Shown here piece after piece: positions 16,871-25,293 of a stretch of DNA of 64,000 bases. The notes beneath the pieces were generated by a model. It saw only the letters and a program-made list of their open reading frames with translations. It ran no database searches and was not told the DNA's origin. Every line of letters starts with the position of its first letter. Position 1 is the first letter of the stretch. Location of the stretch: contig NZ_CBFHLV010000007.1 in NCBI RefSeq assembly GCF_965656765.1, positions 17,214-81,213 of the forward strand, in the 5' to 3' direction. The translations under genes and the position numbers were made by a program. The stretch is from Marivita sp965656765. GTDB taxonomy: Bacteria; Pseudomonadota; Alphaproteobacteria; Rhodobacterales; Rhodobacteraceae.

Positions 16871-17624
16871 TCCAGAAGACCTTTTCCAGCTTGGCGGCAA
16901 GGTGGCCCTTGTCACCGGGGCCAGTTCTGGCCTTGGCCGACGCGCGGCGATCACACTTGCCAAAGCCGGAGCAATGGTTGTGGTCGTTGCCCGGCGGCAA
17001 GATGCGCTTGAAGCATTGAGCCGCGAAATTGGCTTTGCAGTGGCGTGGGTGACGGCTGACGTCGCTGATCGTGACAATATCGCGACGCTGGCCGAGACCG
17101 TGTCCACGCCCTTTGGCCCACCGGACATCATCGTGCATGCTGCGGGGCTTAACACACGTGAACCCGCTGATGATGTGACAGTCGAAGGCTGGGACGCAAC
17201 GCTTGCAGTCAACCTGTCGGCACCGTTCTTTCTGTCTCAGGCTTTGGTACCAGCAATGAAGAAAAAGGGGTGGGGCCGGATCGTCAATTTCGCCTCGCTC
17301 CAGTCGTCCCGCGCCTTTCCCGGCGGAATCGCCTACGGCGCAACAAAAGGTGGGGTCGCACAATTGACCCGCGCGATGGCCGAAGCATGGTCACCGCACG
17401 GGATCACCGCCAACGCCATCGGCCCGGGATTTTTCCCGACTGAACTGACCGAAGCAGTGTTTGCAGACCCTGACCGCGCGGCCCGCAATGCCGCGCAAAC
17501 CTGCATCGGTCGCAATGGCACGATGCAGGATATCGACGGACCGATCCTGTTCCTGTGCTCTGATGCATCGGCTTACGTGACGGGACAGGTTCTCATGGTG
17601 GACGGAGGGTTTACCGCGAAATGA
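16863..17624 (+). CDS. hpsO: Short-chain dehydrogenase of the DHPS pathway (HpsO-like)
   Basis: A 253-residue classical SDR. The cofactor motif is TGASSGLG (18-25), and the catalytic residues are S145, Y158 and K162. In DHPS degraders HpsO and HpsP are thought to oxidise and reduce the C2 hydroxyl so that both enantiomers reach HpsN. The gene overlaps hpsN by eight bases and hpsP by four (ATGA), so the three are translationally coupled. The specific role rests on the neighbourhood. Confidence 0.8.
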   Translation: MADPEDLFQLGGKVALVTGASSGLGRRAAITLAKAGAMVVVVARRQDALEALSREIGFAVAWVTADVADRDNIATLAETVSTPFGPPDIIVHAAGLNTREPADDVTVEGWDATLAVNLSAPFFLSQALVPAMKKKGWGRIVNFASLQSSRAFPGGIAYGATKGGVAQLTRAMAEAWSPHGITANAIGPGFFPTELTEAVFADPDRAARNAAQTCIGRNGTMQDIDGPILFLCSDASAYVTGQVLMVDGGFTAK

Positions 17625-18601
17625 AGGCGTTGGTTTACGAAGGCGTTGAAACGCTGGCTTTCCGCGATGTCCCCGACATCACGGCGCGCGAGGGCGAACA
17701 CCTCATCCGCATCGAAGCAGTCGGCATTTGCGGGTCCGACATGCACGCTTATCTGGGTCATGACGCGCGCCGCCCTGCCCCGCTCATTCTTGGCCACGAG
17801 GCGGCAGGTGTGGTTCAGGGCGGGCCGAAGGATGGGACCCGCGTGACGGTCAATCCGTTGGTCACCTGCGGCACCTGTTCGGCATGCACAAGCGAGCGGG
17901 AAAACCTCTGCCCGGTTCGCCAAATCATTTCGATGGAGCCAAGACCAGGCGCCTTTGCGCAATACGTGTCGATGCCCGCGTCGAACCTGGTCGAAGTGCC
18001 CGACGGCGTCCCACTGGACAAGGCATCGCTGGCCGAACCTTTGGCAGTCAGTTGGCATGCCGTACGTTTGGCGCTGGCATCACTGCACCCGTCCATGGAA
18101 CGCAAAGCTTTGGTGCTGGGTGGTGGGGCCATTGGACTTGCCGCTTCATTGGCGCTTAAGGCGATGGGGATCGAACAGGTCACAATAGTCGAGCCAAACC
18201 CAGCCCGCTGTGCGTTTCTGATCAACACTTGTGGCGAAGCGGCTGTGGAACAACCTGAAGGGTTTTATCCCGTCGTCATTGACGCCGTGGGCTATGCGGC
18301 GACCCGCGCCGCCGCCTCGGCCCATACAATGCCCGGCGGTGTGATCGCCCATGTGGGCCTTGGCGAAGACACCGGCGGCCTGGACGTGCGGCGCATGACG
18401 TTGCAGGAAATCACTTTTATCGGCACGTACACCTACACCGCGCAGGATTTCCGGGAGACGGCACAAGCAATCTTTGACGGGCGGCTTGGTTCGCTCGACT
18501 GGTTTCAAAAACGACCCTTAAGCGACGGTGCCGTCGCGTTCCGCGCGTTGCGCGAAGGGGCTGTGGCGACCCCAAAAATTGTTTTGGAGCCCTGGGTCTA
18601 A
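17621..18601 (+). CDS. hpsP: Zinc-dependent alcohol dehydrogenase of the DHPS pathway (HpsP-like)
   Basis: A 326-residue medium-chain dehydrogenase. Catalytic zinc ligands are in CGSDMHAYLGH and the GHEAAG motif; a structural zinc site is suggested by CGTCSACTSERENLCP, and the Rossmann motif reads VLGGGAIGLAA. The gene starts inside the hpsO stop (ATGA). It would act with HpsO at the C2 hydroxyl of DHPS. It is slightly short for the family (usually about 340). Confidence 0.8.
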   Translation: MKALVYEGVETLAFRDVPDITAREGEHLIRIEAVGICGSDMHAYLGHDARRPAPLILGHEAAGVVQGGPKDGTRVTVNPLVTCGTCSACTSERENLCPVRQIISMEPRPGAFAQYVSMPASNLVEVPDGVPLDKASLAEPLAVSWHAVRLALASLHPSMERKALVLGGGAIGLAASLALKAMGIEQVTIVEPNPARCAFLINTCGEAAVEQPEGFYPVVIDAVGYAATRAAASAHTMPGGVIAHVGLGEDTGGLDVRRMTLQEITFIGTYTYTAQDFRETAQAIFDGRLGSLDWFQKRPLSDGAVAFRALREGAVATPKIVLEPWV

Positions 18602-18630
18602 CCCCGCCCACAATCGGATGGAGAGCTGAG

Positions 18631-19044
18631 ATGTATAACAAAATCCTCGTTCCAATGGCATTGGATCACGATATTTCGCCCCAGACTTTGGAAGTCGCGC
18701 GTGTGTTGTCGTCCAGTGCGGGCGAGATCATTGCCCTGCATGTGTATGAAGCGCCTCATGGGGCTGTCAGCGCCTATCTTGACGAAGACGTGGTCAAGGC
18801 CGGGTACGAAACTGCCCGCACGCGGCTGCAGGAAAAGATTGCAGGGCTCGAAGGCGTGACCCCTGCTCTGATCAAAGGCCACTCGTCCCGCACAATCATC
18901 GACTATGCTGCGCAGAACAAAGTAGATTGCATTGTGATCGGCTCACATAAACCAGGACTCAGCGACTTTTTCCTCGGCTCTACCGCTGCCCGTGTTGTGC
19001 GCCATGCGCCCTGCGCAGTTCATGTGCATCGCAACGGCGACTGA
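18631..19044 (+). CDS. Universal stress protein (UspA family)
   Basis: A 137-residue UspA-like protein starting MYNKILVPMALD, with the ATP-binding type motif GSHKPGLSDFFLGSTAARVV near the C-terminus. It follows hpsP by 29 bases on the same strand, so it is probably the last gene of the DHPS operon. UspA proteins are often linked to TRAP transporters, where some bind the permease; that role is only suggested here. It ends two bases before the convergent mscS stop. Confidence 0.85.
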   Translation: MYNKILVPMALDHDISPQTLEVARVLSSSAGEIIALHVYEAPHGAVSAYLDEDVVKAGYETARTRLQEKIAGLEGVTPALIKGHSSRTIIDYAAQNKVDCIVIGSHKPGLSDFFLGSTAARVVRHAPCAVHVHRNGD

Positions 19045-19046
19045 CA

Positions 19047-19976
19047 TTACTCAGCGACGAGCGGCTGACTGCCCTTGTCTGATGTATCACTATCGCTTTG
19101 CATAAACACAGTGCGCGTCGGGAACGGGATATCGACACCCGCGGCATCCAACGCTTCTTTGACATTGCGCTTCATATCCGCCTGATACTGAAAGTAATCC
19201 CCGGAAGCACACCAGACACGGACAAGAAAATCCACACTACTACTATTCAGGTTATTGACCTGAATGAACGGCTCGGGATCAGTGTGTGACCGGGGATCGG
19301 ACATGATCGTATCGCGGATGACATCTTCGGCTTGCGCTAGGTTCGCGCCATATCCAACACCAAATTCCCACTCTGCGCGACGGGTTCTGTAGCCCGAATA
19401 GTTCTTGATGGTATTTCCCCAAACCTCTGAATTCGGAACGACGACTTTGACATTTCCAATGTCCGCGATCTCCGTATAGTTCAGCGTGATCTCTTTCACC
19501 GTACCGACAACATCGTTGACCTGTACGAAATCGCCATTCTTCAAAGGCCGGAACAAGATCAACATCACACCCGCAGCCACATTGGACAACGTGCCCTGCA
19601 AGGCCAGACCGATCGCGAGGCCCGCCGCACCGATCACCGCGATGATCGACGTCGTCTGTACCCCGAACGTGTTGAGAACAAACAGGCCGGTGAAGGCCAA
19701 AATTGTGTAGCGTACGATATTGCCAAAGAACACGAACAGCGTGTCGTCTAAGCTTTCATGCATCGTCCCGACGCGCGCGATCCGACGGCTAAGGATGCCC
19801 GAGATCAAAAATCCAAGGATCAGGATCACTGTCGCGCCAATGGCATTCCCCAGAAGCGACAGCAATGTTTCAAGCGTCAACAGATCAGCCAGCGACCGCC
19901 CGTTGTAAATTTCCATCGTGACAACGGAATTGATATTGTCCCAAACGGTGTTTGCAACGGTTTCGACGTCTTCCAT
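19047..19976 (-). CDS. mscS: Small-conductance mechanosensitive channel (MscS family)
   Basis: A 309-residue inner-membrane channel that releases solutes on osmotic downshock. Three N-terminal helices are followed by the pore helix segment AVIGAAGLAIGLALQGTLSN and the beta domain beginning FRPLKNGDFVQV. The start at 19976 (MEDVETVANTV) was chosen because residues upstream of it look non-coding; its ribosome site is weak (AGGGCAG), so the start is uncertain. The gene stands alone between the DHPS and frc loci. Confidence 0.92.
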   Translation of the reverse strand: MEDVETVANTVWDNINSVVTMEIYNGRSLADLLTLETLLSLLGNAIGATVILILGFLISGILSRRIARVGTMHESLDDTLFVFFGNIVRYTILAFTGLFVLNTFGVQTTSIIAVIGAAGLAIGLALQGTLSNVAAGVMLILFRPLKNGDFVQVNDVVGTVKEITLNYTEIADIGNVKVVVPNSEVWGNTIKNYSGYRTRRAEWEFGVGYGANLAQAEDVIRDTIMSDPRSHTDPEPFIQVNNLNSSSVDFLVRVWCASGDYFQYQADMKRNVKEALDAAGVDIPFPTRTVFMQSDSDTSDKGSQPLVAE

Positions 19977-20075
19977 TCTGTTCTGCCCTATTGTCCACGA
20001 GTGCTGCGCGGCGCGTAGCCACGTTGTGACGTGAACGCATGGCCAAGCCTGAGGTTCCTGAATGGTCTCAGCTTT

Positions 20076-20111
20076 TGCAAACAAACACGGCCCGACCATT
20101 TGGCCGGACCG
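20076..20111 (-). terminator. Rho-independent terminator after frcA
   Basis: On the minus strand CGGTCCGGCCA and TGGTCGGGCCG pair over ten or eleven positions (two G-U pairs) around a very small loop, followed by TGTTTGTTTGC. It lies 25 bases after the frcA stop and ends the frcBCA message before mscS. Confidence 0.7.
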
Positions 20112-20135
20112 TCTACGCCAATCGGTGGGTTCGTC

Positions 20136-20903
20136 TTAGGCTGCCTCTGGCGCATCTTTCGCGCCGGTCATAAAGGCCACGGCATCCGACATCGTGTAAT
20201 CCTTGGGATCAATCACACACAGGCGCTTGCCCAAACGGTGCACATGGATGCGGTCCGCCACTTCGAACACGTGCGGCATGTTGTGGCTGATCAGGATGAT
20301 CGGTATGCCACGCGATTTCACGTCCTGGATCAATTCCAATACTTTGCGGCTTTCCTTGACGCCCAATGCCGCTGTCGGTTCATCTAGGATAATGACCTTT
20401 GATCCAAACGCCGCCGCGCGGGCCACGGCCACGCCCTGCCGCTGACCACCAGACAGTGTTTCCACCGCTTGATTGATGTTCTGAATGGTCATCAGACCCA
20501 ATTCAGTCAGCTTATCCCGCGCCATTTTTTCCATGGCTGCCCGATCCAGTTGCCGCAGCCACTTGCCTCGCCAGCCGGGTTTTCGGATTTCACGGCCCAT
20601 GAACATGTTGTCGGCAATCGACAATGCGGGCGACATGGCCAGCGTCTGGTAGACGGTCTCGATGCCCGCTTCACGCGCTTCAATCGGAGAGGTAAAGCGC
20701 ACGTCCGTCCCCTCGAGTGTTACGGTCCCTTCATCCGGGATAACCGCACCAGACACCGCTTTGATCAAAGAGCTTTTGCCCGCCCCGTTGTCGCCGATCA
20801 CAGCAAGGATTTCCCCCGGCATCAGATCGAAGTCACAGTGATCCAGAGCGGTCACACGACCATAGCGTTTGACCAACCCGCGGCCTTTCAAAATCGGTTC
20901 CAT
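20136..20903 (-). CDS. frcA: Fructose/ribose-type ABC transporter ATPase
   Basis: A 255-residue single-domain sugar ABC ATPase. Walker A reads GDNGAGKSS, the signature LSGGQRQ, Walker B VIILDEPTAALG, and the H-loop ILISHNM. FrcA of Sinorhizobium is likewise a single-domain ATPase, unlike the double-domain RbsA type. The ATG at 20903 overlaps the frcC stop (TAATG); a start at 20981 is rejected because it lies inside frcC. An ATP-hydrolysing homodimer is expected. Confidence 0.88.
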   Translation of the reverse strand: MEPILKGRGLVKRYGRVTALDHCDFDLMPGEILAVIGDNGAGKSSLIKAVSGAVIPDEGTVTLEGTDVRFTSPIEAREAGIETVYQTLAMSPALSIADNMFMGREIRKPGWRGKWLRQLDRAAMEKMARDKLTELGLMTIQNINQAVETLSGGQRQGVAVARAAAFGSKVIILDEPTAALGVKESRKVLELIQDVKSRGIPIILISHNMPHVFEVADRIHVHRLGKRLCVIDPKDYTMSDAVAFMTGAKDAPEAA

Positions 20904-21964
20904 TATGCTGCCACCTTTCTGATCCACTGGTCCACGGCAACGGCGGCAATGATCAGCACACCAATAAGCAGGAAGGTCCATTGCGCGTCAGCACCGGCAA
21001 GGCGCAGACCAAGGGTGAACACCCCAACGATCAGCGCGCCAAAGAACGTGCCAAGGATCGATCCCCTGCCCCCAAAGAGCGAAATCCCCCCAATCACCAC
21101 AGCAGTGATGCTCTCGATGTTCAAAAGCTGCCCAGATGTCGGAGACACAGATCCAATCCGACCGATCAGGGCCCAACCCGCAAAGGCGCAGATCAAGCCT
21201 GCCAAGGCATAGACCGAAATGAGTGTGCGCGAGACATCGACGCCCGACAGCTCTGCAGCCTCGGCATCGTCGCCAACCGCATAAACGTGCCTACCCCAAG
21301 CTGTGTGTTTCAGCACGTAGGACAGAACCACCACCAAAAGCACCATGAACACGACGCCAAAAGTAAAGACGGCCCCACCGATATTGAATTTTGCACCCAT
21401 CACTTGCAGCAACGGAGCTTGTTCCGCGATCTCTTGCGACCGGATGGTTTCATTCTGCGAATAGAGAAAATTCGCCGCCAGCACGATTTGCCACATGCCC
21501 AGAGTCACGATGAAAGGCGGCAGCTTCATACGAGCGACAAGCCAGCCATTCAGCGCGCCGATCGCCGTTCCGAATGCCAAACCGCAGACCACAGCGACAC
21601 TGGGCGGCAAGCCATACCGGAAAGTGAACTGCCCCATTACCACAGACGAGATCACCGCGATGGCCCCGACGCTCAGGTCGATCCCGGCAGTCAGGATGAC
21701 CAAAGATTGCGCGGCTGCGACGATGCCGACGATTTGCACCTGTTGCAGGATCAATGTCAGTGCGAAGGGGGAAAAGAACCGCGAACCCAGCGCCAGACCG
21801 AATACGACAATGGCTGCGACCAAAACGATCAGCGGCACCAGCGCCGGTGTGGTGTGCAGGGCATGATGAAACCGGTCAATCAAGCCTTTGTCGCGCGTGG
21901 CAAAGGATGCGACTTCCGCATTTGCCTTGCCGACCACGGATTCATAATTGTCTGATGATGGCAT
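20903..21964 (-). CDS. frcC: Fructose/ribose-type ABC transporter permease
   Basis: A 353-residue permease of the RbsC/FrcC family with about ten helices. Conserved segments are LVILTAGIDLSVGAI and the loop VYAVGDDAEAAELSGVDVSR, which contacts the ATPase. GGGAGGG lies ahead of the ATG. The gene is translationally coupled to frcA and separated from frcB by a 95-base gap with a strong hairpin. Confidence 0.9.
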   Translation of the reverse strand: MPSSDNYESVVGKANAEVASFATRDKGLIDRFHHALHTTPALVPLIVLVAAIVVFGLALGSRFFSPFALTLILQQVQIVGIVAAAQSLVILTAGIDLSVGAIAVISSVVMGQFTFRYGLPPSVAVVCGLAFGTAIGALNGWLVARMKLPPFIVTLGMWQIVLAANFLYSQNETIRSQEIAEQAPLLQVMGAKFNIGGAVFTFGVVFMVLLVVVLSYVLKHTAWGRHVYAVGDDAEAAELSGVDVSRTLISVYALAGLICAFAGWALIGRIGSVSPTSGQLLNIESITAVVIGGISLFGGRGSILGTFFGALIVGVFTLGLRLAGADAQWTFLLIGVLIIAAVAVDQWIRKVAA

Positions 21965-22001
21965 GAGAACCCTCCCTCACGAACAAGCTGGATGTTCTTG
22001 T

Positions 22002-22031
22002 GAAAAGGGCGGGTCGATCCCCGCCCTTTTC
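22002..22031 (-). terminator. Intercistronic stem-loop between frcB and frcC
   Basis: GAAAAGGGCGGG and CCCGCCCTTTTC form 12 perfect pairs around a 6-base loop, with TTTTC closing the arm. It looks like a terminator, but frcC and frcA follow on the same strand. It therefore probably lets frcB be made in excess over the membrane parts. Confidence 0.75.
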
Positions 22032-22059
22032 ATAACTGTTTAGACTGACGTGAGTCGGA

Positions 22060-23079
22060 TCAACCCCAGCAGAGGTTCATGCCTTCATCAGTGTCGATGG
22101 AGTCGACACCATCAACCGGCTGATCAGTGACCAGAGCCACACCCGTATCAAAGAAGTCCTTGCCTTCGGTTGCCGACGGCTTTGTGCCATCAGCGGCCCA
22201 TGCAGCAATCGCTTCGATGCCCTTGGAGGCCATGAGCAACGGATACTGCTGCGACGTCGCGCCAATTACACCGTCTTTGATGTTCTGAACACCCGGGCAA
22301 CCGCCATCGACAGACACGATCAGTACGTCATTTTCACGACCGATGGACTTGAGCGCCTCGTATGCGCCAGCCGCGGCTGGTTCGTTGATGGTGTAAACAA
22401 CGTTGATCATCGGGTCTTTGGCAAGCAGGTTTTCCATCGCACGACGGCCACCCTCTTCGTTGCCGGCAGTTACGTCGTTGCCGACGATACGCGGATCATC
22501 TTCGTCGCCGTTCACATTCGGGTCTGCAAGGTCGATCCCAAATCCCTGAAGAAAGCCCTGGTCGCGCAGAACGCCAACAGTTGGCTGGCTGACAGCGAGA
22601 TCGAGCATGGCAATCTTGGCATTTGCCGCTTCGTCACCCAGAGCTGCTGCGGCCCATTCGCCGATCAGTTCGCCCGCGAGGAAGTTGTCGGTTGCAAAGG
22701 TCATGTCAGCCGCGTCAATCGGATCAAGCGGTGTGTCCAGAGCGATCACAAGGATGCCCGCATCACGCGCCTGCTGAACCGCAGGAACGATGGACGATGT
22801 GTCAGATGCAGTAAGCAGGATGCCCTTGGCGCCATTGGCGATGCAGGTCTCAATGGCTGCGACCTGTGTCTCGTGGTCACCGTCGATCTTGCCAGCATAG
22901 CTGTTGAGAGTGATACCCAGTTCTTCGGCCTTGGCGGTGGCACCTTCACGCATCTTAACAAAGAACGGGTTGGTGTCTGTCTTTGTGATCAGGCATGCGC
23001 TGACGCCGTGACCTGCGGCGAAGGCCGCACCGGACATGGACGCGAGTGCAATCGCCGAGCTCAGCAGTAGTTTCTTCAT
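22060..23079 (-). CDS. frcB: Fructose/ribose-type ABC transporter solute-binding protein
   Basis: A 339-residue periplasmic sugar-binding protein (Peripla_BP_4 type) with a signal peptide ending GAAFA. Conserved stretches include TKTDTNPFFVKMREGA near the N-terminus, IALDTPLDP and YTINEPAAAGAYEAL. Length and content fit FrcB, which binds fructose, and also ribose and mannose, in Sinorhizobium. It is the first gene of frcBCA, next to the divergent ROK regulator. The sugar itself is inferred. Confidence 0.85.
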   Translation of the reverse strand: MKKLLLSSAIALASMSGAAFAAGHGVSACLITKTDTNPFFVKMREGATAKAEELGITLNSYAGKIDGDHETQVAAIETCIANGAKGILLTASDTSSIVPAVQQARDAGILVIALDTPLDPIDAADMTFATDNFLAGELIGEWAAAALGDEAANAKIAMLDLAVSQPTVGVLRDQGFLQGFGIDLADPNVNGDEDDPRIVGNDVTAGNEEGGRRAMENLLAKDPMINVVYTINEPAAAGAYEALKSIGRENDVLIVSVDGGCPGVQNIKDGVIGATSQQYPLLMASKGIEAIAAWAADGTKPSATEGKDFFDTGVALVTDQPVDGVDSIDTDEGMNLCWG

Positions 23080-23200
23080 GGTTTCCTCCCAGAAATATGC
23101 AATTTCAAGCCTTTCGGACTGATAACAGCCCGCTCCCCCTGCCTGCGTTAGCGCTGCAGGTTGAAGCAGAAAAGGCCAGATATCAGAGCCGCTGTCAATA

Positions 23201-23221
23201 AATAAATAAACTTTATTTATT
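23201..23221. promoter_or_regulatory. AT-rich palindrome, putative ROK repressor operator
   Basis: AATAAATAAA and TTTATTTATT are perfect 10-bp arms around a single C in the 195-base gap between frcB and the divergent ROK gene. ROK regulators (NagC, Mlc) bind A/T-rich palindromes of about this length. A site here could control both transcripts. Confidence 0.65.
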
Positions 23222-23274
23222 AAATACGATCTGCCATCTTATCCAAACGAATTTCCTGGACTAAGGTCGCCTTT

Positions 23275-24474
23275 ATGGACGGTGGCAAGATCAGAAGCGC
23301 GAGTGGCGGCGTCAACCAAAGCGGTGTGCGCAACTACAATGAACGCTTGCTTCTTTCCATGTTGCAACGCCGAGGCGGCATGGCCGGGATCGACCTTGCC
23401 CGGCTCACTGGTCTATCCCCACAAACCGTCTCTGTGATCTTTCGCAAACTTGAACAGGACGGATTTCTCAGGCGTGGTGACCCGGTTCGGGGCAAGGTCG
23501 GAAAGCCGTCTATCCCGATGGAACTATCTCCAGACGGGGTTTTGTCACTGGGTCTCAAGATCGGTCGGCGCAGTGCTGAACTTCTTCTCCTCGATTTCAC
23601 GGGCAACGTGCGGGCACAGATTTCGACAGCCTATAAGTACCCTCTCCCCAACGAGGTGTTCGCCTTCCTGGAAAGCGGGATTAACAGTTTGCTCCAAGAC
23701 CTGCCCGATGACGCGCAAGACCGACTTTGCGGTATCGGCATCGCGGCCCCGTTCGAGCTATGGAAATGGAACGATTTAATCGGCGCTCCCTCTCAGGAGT
23801 TCAAATCATGGAAAGACATCGACTTTTCCGAAATGGTCGCCCCCTTCAGCGACCTCCCGGTCTTTGCGGTCAATGATGCAACCGCTGCCTGCCGCGCAGA
23901 GCATCTCTATGGCAGCAATCATGGGTTTCGCGATTACGCGTATTTCTTCATCGGCTCTTTTGTTGGCGGAGGTGTCGTGGTCAATGACACCGTGTTCGAA
24001 GGCAACCAAGGCAACGCAGGCGCGCTGGGGTCGCTGCGCAGCACCGGGCCCTTGGGTGAAAGTCAGCAATTGATCGACGTGGCCTCAATCCATCTGCTTG
24101 AGGAGCGGCTTGTCCAAGCGGGTATCGATCCACGCGTGCTGTGGAAGCAGCCACAAGACTGGAGCGAACTGTCGCGATACGTCGAACCGTGGATTGGGGA
24201 AACCGCGCAGGAACTGGCCAAAGCTTCGCTGTCGGTATGTGCGGTAATCGACTTTGAAGCGGTGTTGATCGACGGCGCTTTTCCAGCGGCGGTAAGAACC
24301 GAACTGGTAGAACGAGTGCGGCGATACCTTGTCAATCAGGACACCCGGGGACTGATCGCACCAAAGATCGAACCGGGCAGCGTCGGCGGCAACGCGCGCG
24401 CCATAGGTGCGGCCAGCAGCCCCATTTTTACGCAGTTCCTGTTGAACACAAATGCCGGGTTAGCCGCTTTTTGA
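23275..24474 (+). CDS. ROK-family transcriptional regulator of the frc sugar transporter
   Basis: A 399-residue ROK protein: an N-terminal winged helix (GMAGIDLARLTGLSPQTVSVI) and a C-terminal sugar-kinase-like domain (VNDATAACRAEHLYG, IGSFVGGGVVVNDTVFEGNQ). I do not see the CXCGXXGC zinc loop found in kinases and in NagC/Mlc. It is divergent from frcB, as frcR is in related bacteria. It is likely a sugar-responsive repressor. Its stop codon lies inside a bidirectional terminator. Confidence 0.85.
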   Translation: MDGGKIRSASGGVNQSGVRNYNERLLLSMLQRRGGMAGIDLARLTGLSPQTVSVIFRKLEQDGFLRRGDPVRGKVGKPSIPMELSPDGVLSLGLKIGRRSAELLLLDFTGNVRAQISTAYKYPLPNEVFAFLESGINSLLQDLPDDAQDRLCGIGIAAPFELWKWNDLIGAPSQEFKSWKDIDFSEMVAPFSDLPVFAVNDATAACRAEHLYGSNHGFRDYAYFFIGSFVGGGVVVNDTVFEGNQGNAGALGSLRSTGPLGESQQLIDVASIHLLEERLVQAGIDPRVLWKQPQDWSELSRYVEPWIGETAQELAKASLSVCAVIDFEAVLIDGAFPAAVRTELVERVRRYLVNQDTRGLIAPKIEPGSVGGNARAIGAASSPIFTQFLLNTNAGLAAF

Positions 24475-24489
24475 CCATTTGGTCAAAAA
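24468..24489. terminator. Bidirectional terminator containing both convergent stop codons
   Basis: TTTTTGACC and GGTCAAAAA form nine perfect pairs around ATTT, with A runs on one side and T runs on the other. The ROK stop (24472-24474) and the stop of the minus-strand N-acetyltransferase (24483-24485) both lie inside the hairpin. It can end transcription from both sides. Confidence 0.85.
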
Positions 24490-25283
24490 AACCGTTTGCG
24501 GATCAATACATCGGCAAGGCCAGCAGGTGGCTGCAAACCGAACACGTCTTGCAGACAGGTGCACACGGCATCAGGAGTTTGCAAAGTTTCGACATGTGGT
24601 GCCCTGCCCTTTGCAAACTTGCGAAGCTCGGTTCCATCCAACACCAAGCGCAGATCGCCGCTTTGGCGGGCCACGACAAGCGTTCGGGCAAAAAGCGACC
24701 CCGGCAAAGTTGCAGCGAGCCAGTTGCCCGCCTCAAGGTCACTCATCGCGGTCGGCTCTTCAGTGAACGCATACAGATCACGCCGCTGACCATCGTCGGT
24801 CCGACGGCTGAGCACTATGCCCAGCCCCGAGCGATCTTCCGTGTGCAGATCACCAGTGTGGCCATTTAGCCGAACTGGCTCAGTTGGCCCCGGCCCACCG
24901 AAGCCCACATCGACAAGGTACTCGCCACCGTTCAACCTCACGATGCAAACGCAATGAGTGCGCGGCCCCGGGACGTCGCGCTGCCACATCACGCGAGCCA
25001 TGCGCAGGCGGGCGTCAAAGCCCAACCCAAGTAATCCGGCACAAAGAAGTGTGTTCACCTCAAAGCAATAACCACCCCGTTGCTGGTGCAGCATCTTTCT
25101 TGCCAAAGCGTCAAGGCCAAGGTCTGGAACAGCGCCGCAAAAGACCGAAAGGTTTTCGAACGAAATACAGTCCAGATGCGCTAGTGTGACGGCAGTCAGA
25201 GTGCCTGACGTCACTGGCAGACCTGCAGTTAATCCCAACCGGCCCAGCCAAGCGGCAACCACTTCTTCAGACGCAGCTTCCAC
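24483..25283 (-). CDS. Arylamine N-acetyltransferase
   Basis: Transfers an acyl group from acyl-CoA to aromatic amines or hydrazines in the cytosol. Counting from GTG at 25283 the Cys-His-Asp triad is C73 (RGGYCFE), H110 (PRTHCV) and D125 (YLVDVGFG), the family spacing. Length is 266 residues, normal for a NAT. The GTG start is ten bases after the dioxygenase stop; its ribosome site is weak, so the start is uncertain. It is the last gene of the LigM-TRAP-dioxygenase operon, which suggests a role on an aromatic intermediate, perhaps as a thioesterase-like acyl-transfer enzyme. Confidence 0.88.
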   Translation of the reverse strand: MEAASEEVVAAWLGRLGLTAGLPVTSGTLTAVTLAHLDCISFENLSVFCGAVPDLGLDALARKMLHQQRGGYCFEVNTLLCAGLLGLGFDARLRMARVMWQRDVPGPRTHCVCIVRLNGGEYLVDVGFGGPGPTEPVRLNGHTGDLHTEDRSGLGIVLSRRTDDGQRRDLYAFTEEPTAMSDLEAGNWLAATLPGSLFARTLVVARQSGDLRLVLDGTELRKFAKGRAPHVETLQTPDAVCTCLQDVFGLQPPAGLADVLIRKRFF

Positions 25284-25293
25284 CGATAGTTCT

